Assembly (NCBI GenBank): GCA_946886645.1
Contig: CAMPIY010000009.1
Location: 1 to 20,081 of the forward strand
Direction of reading: 5' to 3'
DNA from: an uncultured Sphingomonas sp.
Lineage (GTDB): Bacteria > Pseudomonadota > Alphaproteobacteria > Sphingomonadales > Sphingomonadaceae
DNA length: 20,081 nucleotides
In this document: positions 14,734-20,081 of the stretch, piece after piece
Layout: every line of letters starts with the position of its first letter
Numbering within the stretch: the first letter of the stretch is position 1
Program-made: the position numbers and the translations under genes
The notes under the pieces: model-generated
What the model saw: the letters and a program-made list of their open reading frames with translations, nothing else
The model's database searches: none
Told to the model about the DNA's origin: nothing

Positions 14734-17700
14734 ATGCGCCGCCGTTTGAAGCCGTTCCTGCGGCTTGAAGGCGCGCAAGCGGCGGCATCCGATCCGCTGG
14801 TCCATGCCGCTCTGTCGGCCTCGGCGGGCACGGGCAAGACCCATGTGCTGACATCGCGGGTGATGCGCCTTCTGCTGCGTGGAACCCCGCCGTCGGCAAT
14901 CTTGTGCCTGACCTTCACCAAGGCCGGGGCAGCGGAAATGGCGAACCGCATCGGGGAAAGGCTGGCCCACTGGGTCCGGTTGCCCGACGAGGCGCTGAAG
15001 AAGGAATTGTTCGCGCTCGGGGAAGACAATGACCCGCCAATGGTCGAGCGAGCGCGCCGCCTGTTCGCGCGGGTGCTCGATGCCCCGGGCGGTGGCCTGA
15101 GAATCCAGACCATCCACAGTTTCGCGCAAACCCTGCTCGCCGCCTTTCCCGCCGAGGCGGGCATCACGCCGGGCTTCAAGCCCATCGAGGGAAGGGCGGA
15201 GGCAGAGCTGGCCAAGCGGACCTTGGCGGCCCTGCTGGCAGACGCGGAAGCGGGCGGCCGGCGGGGCCTGATCGACGATGTGTCGGAGCTCAGCCGGCGT
15301 TTGGGCGAGGCAGGTGCGGAGAGCTACCTGCTCGATTGTGCGCGGGCCAGCGAAGCAATGGAAGCCCTCGGGGAGCCTGCTTCGATCGAGCCCGTGATAC
15401 TCGGCCTGATCGGCCTCGACCCAAACGATCCAGATAAGGCGCTTGCGGCCAAATTCGCCAATGAAGCCATCGACCACCCGCTATTTGATCGGCTTGTCGC
15501 CGCCAACCGCGCCTGGGGAACGCAAACAGCCAATACCATTGTCGGCAATCTGGAGCGTTTCCTGGCCGCGCCTGCGGCACAGCGGATGGCGATCATCGGC
15601 GAAATCGGGAGGGGCATCACCAAGGCCGACGGCGAGGTTTGCAAGGTTTCCCCCAAGCAGGTGGCGGCCGATCCGGACTACGAGGCCCTGGCGATCGCAT
15701 TTACCAACTGGTGGGTAGAGCTGAAAACGCTGACCGCCGCGGTAGTCGTCGCGAAAGTCCAGGCTGCGGGATTGCGTGCCGGGCAGGCTTTCGCTCGCGC
15801 CTATGTCGGTGCCAAGCGCGCCGCCGGTGCCGCCGATTTCAACGACCTCATCGCCTGGACGCGCCGCCTGTTCGAGAATCCCGGAATGGGCGGGTGGGTC
15901 CGCTACAAGCTGGACCAGCGCACCGACCACATTCTGGTCGACGAGGCGCAGGACACCAATTCCGACCAATGGGCGATCGTCGATGCGCTGGCCGGAGAAT
16001 TCTTCAGCGGCAATCCCGAGGCTGAGGATCGCTGGCGGACGCTGTTCATGGTCGGTGATTACAAGCAGGCAATCTTCGGGTTCCAGGGAACCAATCCGCG
16101 GGAATATGAGCAATTCCGTACGCTGGTCGCGGGACGCGCGGAGCTGCTCACCGATGCAGCCGACCAGGCGGAGGCGCGGGTGCGTGAATTTCGTGACCTG
16201 TCGATCAGCGCAAGCTTCCGTTCCTCTCCGGCCGTCCTGCAGGTCGTCGATGCGCTGATCGGCGAGGTAGGGCACTCCGCCATGGGTCTGCCGGCGCCGC
16301 CGGAACCTCACGAGGCCTTCCATGAAGGAAGGGCGGGACGGGTCGAGCTATGGCCCGCCTTCGATCCCGCGGTCGAACTGGCGAATGAGGAGCAGGCCGG
16401 CGAAGAAGGCTGGGTCGACGAAACCGTGCGGCTCTACGCCGACGCCATCGCGCGGCAGATCAAGCGATGGTTGGCCGAAGCGCCGGTCATGGCGACCACC
16501 GGACGGCCACTGACTGCCGGCGACGTCATGATCCTGGTGCGAAGCCGGACGGTACTGGCGTCGCTGATTGTCGCCCGCCTTTACGCGCAGGGTGTCCCTG
16601 TCGCGGGGATCGACCGGCTCCATCTGCACAGGCCTCTCGCGGTCAAGGACTTGATGTCGGCGATCGCCTTTGCGGTCCAGCCACTCGAAGAGTTGAATCT
16701 TGCGAGCCTGCTGGTTTCCCCGCTGATTGGCTGGGACCAGCAGCAGCTTTACGATCTTGCGCAGGGCCGGACCGGCAAGCTGTGGTCTGAATTGCAAAAG
16801 CGCCGCGACGAACGCAGCGATTTCGCGGCCGCTCACGATACCCTTTCGAATTGGCTCGCGATGGCGGATTTCGTGACGCCTGCTCGCTTTCTCGAGACCA
16901 TCCTTTCCGGGCAAATGGGCGGCCGGCGCAAATTGCTTCGGCGATTGGGCGAGGCGGCGCGCGATCCGATCGAAGAGTTGGTGGCGAGCGCCCTGGCGTT
17001 CGAAAGTGAGGAAACCGCATCGCTCGATCGCTTCCTGTCATGGTTCCGGCGGGGCGATGTCGAGGTAAAGCGCGATCCTGCCGCGCCGGGCGACGCCGTC
17101 CGGGTGATGACCGTGCATGGCGCCAAGGGCCTTGAGGCGCCGCTGGTGGTCCTCGCAGATGCAACGCACGATCCATCGAAGGTTGGCGGCACCAGCTCGA
17201 CCATCGACCTGCCGATCACCACGCGAGGATCGGTTCCGGTCATTCGGCCTCGCAAGGACGAATGCGCGCCACGTTTTCGCGATATTATCGAGAAAGCCAA
17301 AGCCGCCGACCAGGAGGAGCATTGGCGCCTTGCCTATGTCGGCCTTACCCGTGCGGCTGAACGGCTTGTCATCGCGGGTGCGAAGCCGAAGCGGGACGTG
17401 CCCGAAGGAAGCTGGCACCGGCAGTCGGCTCAGGCAATGGCGCGGCTGGGTGCCGTCCCGGTCGAAGTCGAAGGCTGGGGGTCTGCCCTGGTCTGGGAAA
17501 GCGAAGGGCGAAGCGTCGCCATGCGCGGGGTAGGCAAAAAGCCGCTCTTGCCGCTTCAAATCCCCGAATGGCTGCGCCGACCGGCTCCGGTAGAAGCACG
17601 ACCGCCCCGGCCGTTGGCGCCATCGCAAATCGCCGAGGACCAGGACGCTGCCATTCCGCCAAGCCCCGCCATGCGCGAGGCCGCGAGGCGCGGGACACTG

Positions 17701-18147
17701 CTGCATTCACTGTTCGAGCGGCTGCCTGGTGTCGCGCCGAAAGACCGGCATGACCTAGCGCTCCGCTGGTTGGAGCGGGCAGGGGTCGAGCAAGAGGTCG
17801 CGCGTCGGGAAATCGCCGACTCGGCTTGCTCGCTGATTGGTGATCCGGCCTTCGCCGGGCTGTTCGGCGAGGATTCGCTGGCGGAAGCGCCGATCGCCGC
17901 GACGCTTGCCGACGGAAGGGTCGTCGCGGGAACGGTCGACAGGCTGTGCATCGGCAAGGACCTGGTTCGGGTCATCGACTTCAAGACCGGACGCAGCGTT
18001 CCTTCAAGGGAGGCCGATATTCCCCCCGCCCACCGTGCGCAGATGGATGCCTATGCCGCGGCCCTTGCCGTCATTTTCCCGGGTCGGCGGATAGAGGCGT
18101 CGCTGCTCTACACCTCTGGCCCGAAGCTGATCACGCTTGCCGGTTGA
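14734..18147 (+). CDS. addA: Double-strand break repair helicase-nuclease AddA
   Basis: AddA is the UvrD-type motor and second nuclease of AddAB; it unwinds broken DNA ends with AddB. The 1137-aa product, close to the family length, shows the superfamily 1 helicase motifs in order: SASAGTGKTHVLT with Lys35, LCLTFTKAGAAEMANRI, IQTIHSFAQTLL, VDEAQDTNSDQW (Asp403, Glu404), FMVGDYKQAIFGFQG, SISASFRSSPAV, RVMTVHGAKGLEAP and YVGLTRAAERLV near 869. The C-terminal RecB-like nuclease is intact: His991 (LLHSLFERL), Asp1069 (GTVDRL), Asp1082 and Lys1084 (VIDFKTG). The start at ATG 14734 is set by a strong purine-rich site. Unlike the upstream genes it does not overlap its neighbour: a small antisense gene intervenes, so addA may need read-through or its own promoter. 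I saw no clear promoter in the 74-base gap. Confidence 0.96.
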   Translation: MRRRLKPFLRLEGAQAAASDPLVHAALSASAGTGKTHVLTSRVMRLLLRGTPPSAILCLTFTKAGAAEMANRIGERLAHWVRLPDEALKKELFALGEDNDPPMVERARRLFARVLDAPGGGLRIQTIHSFAQTLLAAFPAEAGITPGFKPIEGRAEAELAKRTLAALLADAEAGGRRGLIDDVSELSRRLGEAGAESYLLDCARASEAMEALGEPASIEPVILGLIGLDPNDPDKALAAKFANEAIDHPLFDRLVAANRAWGTQTANTIVGNLERFLAAPAAQRMAIIGEIGRGITKADGEVCKVSPKQVAADPDYEALAIAFTNWWVELKTLTAAVVVAKVQAAGLRAGQAFARAYVGAKRAAGAADFNDLIAWTRRLFENPGMGGWVRYKLDQRTDHILVDEAQDTNSDQWAIVDALAGEFFSGNPEAEDRWRTLFMVGDYKQAIFGFQGTNPREYEQFRTLVAGRAELLTDAADQAEARVREFRDLSISASFRSSPAVLQVVDALIGEVGHSAMGLPAPPEPHEAFHEGRAGRVELWPAFDPAVELANEEQAGEEGWVDETVRLYADAIARQIKRWLAEAPVMATTGRPLTAGDVMILVRSRTVLASLIVARLYAQGVPVAGIDRLHLHRPLAVKDLMSAIAFAVQPLEELNLASLLVSPLIGWDQQQLYDLAQGRTGKLWSELQKRRDERSDFAAAHDTLSNWLAMADFVTPARFLETILSGQMGGRRKLLRRLGEAARDPIEELVASALAFESEETASLDRFLSWFRRGDVEVKRDPAAPGDAVRVMTVHGAKGLEAPLVVLADATHDPSKVGGTSSTIDLPITTRGSVPVIRPRKDECAPRFRDIIEKAKAADQEEHWRLAYVGLTRAAERLVIAGAKPKRDVPEGSWHRQSAQAMARLGAVPVEVEGWGSALVWESEGRSVAMRGVGKKPLLPLQIPEWLRRPAPVEARPPRPLAPSQIAEDQDAAIPPSPAMREAARRGTLLHSLFERLPGVAPKDRHDLALRWLERAGVEQEVARREIADSACSLIGDPAFAGLFGEDSLAEAPIAATLADGRVVAGTVDRLCIGKDLVRVIDFKTGRSVPSREADIPPAHRAQMDAYAAALAVIFPGRRIEASLLYTSGPKLITLAG

Positions 18148-18190
18148 GCGGCGCCGAAACAGTCCCCATATGGGTTAGGAACCGAGCATA

Positions 18191-18196
18191 AGGAGT
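18191..18196 (+). promoter_or_regulatory. Ribosome binding site of trxA
   Basis: AAGGAG stands 7 bases before ATG 18204. It is the best match to the anti-Shine-Dalgarno consensus in the window, which suits a highly expressed thioredoxin. Confidence 0.8.
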
Positions 18197-18203
18197 CCCC
18201 GCC

Positions 18204-18530
18204 ATGGGCCAGAACACCAAGACCGTCACCGACCAGAGCTTCGAAGCCGATGTCCTCGGCGCCGACAAGCCCGTGCTGGTCGATTTCTGGGCGGAATGGT
18301 GCGGTCCTTGCCGGATGATTGCGCCCGCGCTTGAGGAAATCGCCGCGGACCTGGGCGAAAAGGTCACCATCGCCAAGATCAATATCGACGAGAATCCGGA
18401 CGTTCCAGGTCGCTACGGCGTCCGGGGCATCCCGACGATGCTGCTGTTCAAAAACGGCGAGGCGATCGCGCAGAAAGTTGGCGCTGCGCCGCGTAGCCAA
18501 ATCCAGCAATGGCTCGAGGCCGCGCTCTAG
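18204..18530 (+). CDS. trxA: Thioredoxin
   Basis: This general cytoplasmic disulfide reductase, recharged by thioredoxin reductase, donates electrons to ribonucleotide reductase, PAPS reductase and other enzymes. The 108-aa product is the standard thioredoxin length. The active site is W-C-G-P-C (32-36, redox cysteines 33 and 36), with the buried Asp27 in VLVDFWAEW and the cis-proline Pro77 in RGIPTMLLF. No signal peptide or extra cysteine is present. It begins 56 bases after addA. That gap contains a short palindrome CCCATATGGG (18165-18174) but no promoter I would defend, so read-through from addA is possible. Its TAG stop interlocks with the TAG of the convergent GFA gene on the shared palindrome CTAG (18527-18530). 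Confidence 0.97.
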   Translation: MGQNTKTVTDQSFEADVLGADKPVLVDFWAEWCGPCRMIAPALEEIAADLGEKVTIAKINIDENPDVPGRYGVRGIPTMLLFKNGEAIAQKVGAAPRSQIQQWLEAAL

Positions 18531-18967
18531 GCAGGCGGCTCCGTCCCTTCGAGACCCCTCGTATCGGGCCGGAACCGGTCGAACTTCGGCAGGCCGTCAT
18601 CGATTTCGAACCATGACGGCCTGTTGCCCCAGAAAATGTGGAACTCGGGGCTAACCTGGCTCGGCTCGTCCAGCGTCGCGACGCTGAAATCGACCGTTTC
18701 CGGTTGATGATCGACCTTCATGTAGAGCGGCGTCCCGCATTGGCGGCAAAAGCCGCGGTGCCCGAAGCTGCTCGACGCGACGGTGCCGATGGCATCAGCC
18801 CCCTGAGTCACGCGATAATCGCCCGTCCTAACGCTTGCGAACACCATCGCCGGAGCGCCGCTGTTGAGCTGGCAGGTGCGGCAGTGACACCATCCGGCAT
18901 CGAAAGGCTCGCTTGCCAGCTCGAAGCGCACGGTCCCGCATAGGCATCCGCCGGTCCATTCGGTCAT
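18527..18967 (-). CDS. GFA/CENP-V family zinc-binding protein
   Basis: This 146-aa protein belongs to the family named after glutathione-dependent formaldehyde-activating enzyme, a small beta-fold with bound zinc. The cysteine pattern is clear: [10 protein letters not shown] (Cys8, Cys10), WCHCRTCQ (Cys27, Cys29, Cys32) and [10 protein letters not shown] (Cys74, Cys77), followed by the conserved VATLDEP (96-102). Most bacterial members have no demonstrated reaction, so I do not assign formaldehyde or glutathione chemistry to it. There is no signal peptide. It is convergent with trxA, overlapping by 4 bases, and divergent from secA, with 140 bases between the two start codons. It appears to be transcribed alone. 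Confidence 0.9.
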   Translation of the reverse strand: MTEWTGGCLCGTVRFELASEPFDAGWCHCRTCQLNSGAPAMVFASVRTGDYRVTQGADAIGTVASSSFGHRGFCRQCGTPLYMKVDHQPETVDFSVATLDEPSQVSPEFHIFWGNRPSWFEIDDGLPKFDRFRPDTRGLEGTEPPA

Positions 18968-19002
18968 CGAAACGGGCTAGGCCGCACCATTCTCCCGGTC
19001 AA

Positions 19003-19031
19003 TTGACTAGGACAGACCCTCTCCCTACATC
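19003..19031 (+). promoter_or_regulatory. Candidate secA promoter
   Basis: TTGACT (19003-19008) and TACATC (19026-19031) are separated by exactly 17 bases, a good sigma-70-type -35 with a partial -10. The start codon of secA is 77 bases downstream. The leader contains two perfect GC palindromes, CCCGCGCGCGGG (19043-19054) and GGGCGCGCCC (19073-19082), of unknown significance. Confidence 0.45.
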
Positions 19032-19107
19032 GCCGCTGCATTCCCGCGCGCGGGGGGCCATTCTGCCGCCATGGGCGCGCCCGATTTCTTGAGGAATTTT
19101 TCGCAAC

Positions 19108-20081
19108 ATGCTCGCCTCCCTGGCCAAAAGCATCTTCGGTTCGTCCAACGACCGTTACGTCGCCAAGCTCGGCAAGATCGTCGAGACCATCAACAGCTAC
19201 GAACCGACCATCTCGGCGATGACCGACGAGGAGTTGCGCAACCAGACGGTGTTGTTCCGGCAGCGCCTGACGGAAGGGGCCAAGCTCGACGACCTTCTGC
19301 CCGAAGCCTTCGCGACCGTTCGCGAGGCGGCAATCCGGACGCTTGGCCAGCGCCACTACGATGTGCAGATGATCGGCGGCATCGCGCTCCACCGGGGCGA
19401 GATCGCCGAAATGCGGACCGGCGAGGGCAAGACGCTGGTGGCAACACTTGCGGTCTATCTCAACGCGCTTCCCGGCAAGGGCGTTCATGTCGTCACCGTC
19501 AACGACTATCTCGCCACGCGCGATGCCGGCTGGATGGGCCAGATATATCGTTTCCTCGGCCTGGAAGTCGGCGTGATCGTCCCGAACCTCAGCGATATGG
19601 AGCGGCGCGACGCCTACAACGCCGACATCACCTACGCGACGAACAACGAGCTCGGCTTCGACTATCTCCGCGACAATATGAAATTCTCGCGCGAGCAGAT
19701 GGTCCAGCGTCCCTTCGCCTATGCCATCGTCGACGAGGTGGACTCGATCCTGATCGACGAGGCGCGCACTCCGTTGATCATTTCCGGCCCGACCGACGAC
19801 AAGTCCGAGCTCTACATGGGCGTCGACGCCATCGTGAAGCAGTTCGACGAGCCCGATTATGAGAAGGATGAGAAGCAGAAGACCATCGTCCTCACCGAGG
19901 ACGGTACCGAAAAGGCCGAGCGGATGCTCGAGGCCGCGGGTCTGATCGAGGGCACCAACCTCTACGACATCGCCAACACCCAGGTCGTTCACCACCTGAA
20001 CCAGGCCCTGAAGGCCAACAAGATGTTCAAGCGGGACATCGATTATATCGTGAAGGACGGGAAGGTCGTCATCATCGACGA
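19108..20081 (+). CDS. secA: Protein translocase ATPase SecA, 3' end outside window
   Basis: SecA is the essential motor that pushes unfolded preproteins through SecYEG at the inner membrane. The first 324 codons are present of about 900 in the family. The N-terminal region is typical ([20 protein letters not shown]), followed by [20 protein letters not shown], with Walker A RTGEGKT (103-109), [13 protein letters not shown] (128-140), [17 protein letters not shown] (175-191) and the Walker B / DEAD-like region [13 protein letters not shown] (208-220). The preprotein cross-linking domain starts near residue 228 and continues past the edge. The ATG at 19108 has GAGGA 12 bases upstream (19091-19095), a rather long spacing, but homology begins right at this Met. 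A candidate promoter lies 77 bases upstream. Confidence 0.97.
   Translation, partial: MLASLAKSIFGSSNDRYVAKLGKIVETINSYEPTISAMTDEELRNQTVLFRQRLTEGAKLDDLLPEAFATVREAAIRTLGQRHYDVQMIGGIALHRGEIAEMRTGEGKTLVATLAVYLNALPGKGVHVVTVNDYLATRDAGWMGQIYRFLGLEVGVIVPNLSDMERRDAYNADITYATNNELGFDYLRDNMKFSREQMVQRPFAYAIVDEVDSILIDEARTPLIISGPTDDKSELYMGVDAIVKQFDEPDYEKDEKQKTIVLTEDGTEKAERMLEAAGLIEGTNLYDIANTQVVHHLNQALKANKMFKRDIDYIVKDGKVVIID

Noticed and set aside
18144..18173. A trxA promoter made from TTGAGC and the CATATG palindrome
   Set aside because: The -35 overlaps the addA stop region and the -10 match is poor, so it cannot be told from chance.
1..20081. CRISPR arrays, transposases, integrases, tRNA or rRNA genes
   Set aside because: No regularly spaced repeats, mobile-element proteins or RNA-gene signatures were seen; almost every base is accounted for by the genes listed.

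Overview
The window looks like chromosome from an alphaproteobacterium, most likely a member of Sphingomonadales (Sphingomonas/Sphingomicrobium-like). I infer this from the high GC, the gene set (a DivL-type pseudo-kinase carrying a tyrosine in place of the H-box histidine, alphaproteobacterial AddB/AddA, AmgK/MurU) and a large TonB-dependent receptor with the typical IVVTGSRI TonB box. It is densely coded. The longest gene-free stretch is about 250 bases (6815-7067). I saw no rRNA, tRNA, CRISPR array, insertion sequence or phage gene.

Layout. (1) 1-1086, + strand: the 3' three-quarters of ahcY, cut by the window edge. (2) 1080-6814, - strand: an accessory-looking cassette read right to left. 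It holds a 1090-aa TonB-dependent receptor, a strong intrinsic terminator, a 262-aa sulfotransferase and a 525-aa TPR-sulfotransferase whose active-site region resembles tyrosylprotein sulfotransferases. This is the best candidate here for an undescribed system: an outer-membrane importer encoded with two PAPS-dependent sulfotransferases whose acceptor is unknown. (3) 7068-11600 and on into addB (to 14508), + strand: divL-tsaE-amgK-murU-addB, five genes whose coding regions all overlap by 4-8 bases, so they are almost certainly one translationally coupled operon. They cover cell-cycle signalling, tRNA t6A modification, peptidoglycan recycling and double-strand-break repair. (4) 14510-14659, - strand: a previously easy-to-miss 49-aa membrane protein gene lying antisense between addB and addA. 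(5) 14734-18530, + strand: addA and trxA. (6) 18527-18967, - strand: a GFA/CENP-V zinc protein gene, interlocked with the trxA stop. (7) 19108-end, + strand: the first 324 codons of secA, with a plausible promoter.

How they work together. AddA and AddB form the helicase-nuclease that resects double-strand breaks. AmgK and MurU are consecutive steps of MurNAc recycling to UDP-MurNAc. DivL controls the CckA-CtrA pathway. These are core genes. The receptor/sulfotransferase cassette sits between core genes in the opposite orientation and appears somewhat less GC-rich in the lines I counted, which fits an insertion into a conserved neighbourhood; this is inference, not proof.
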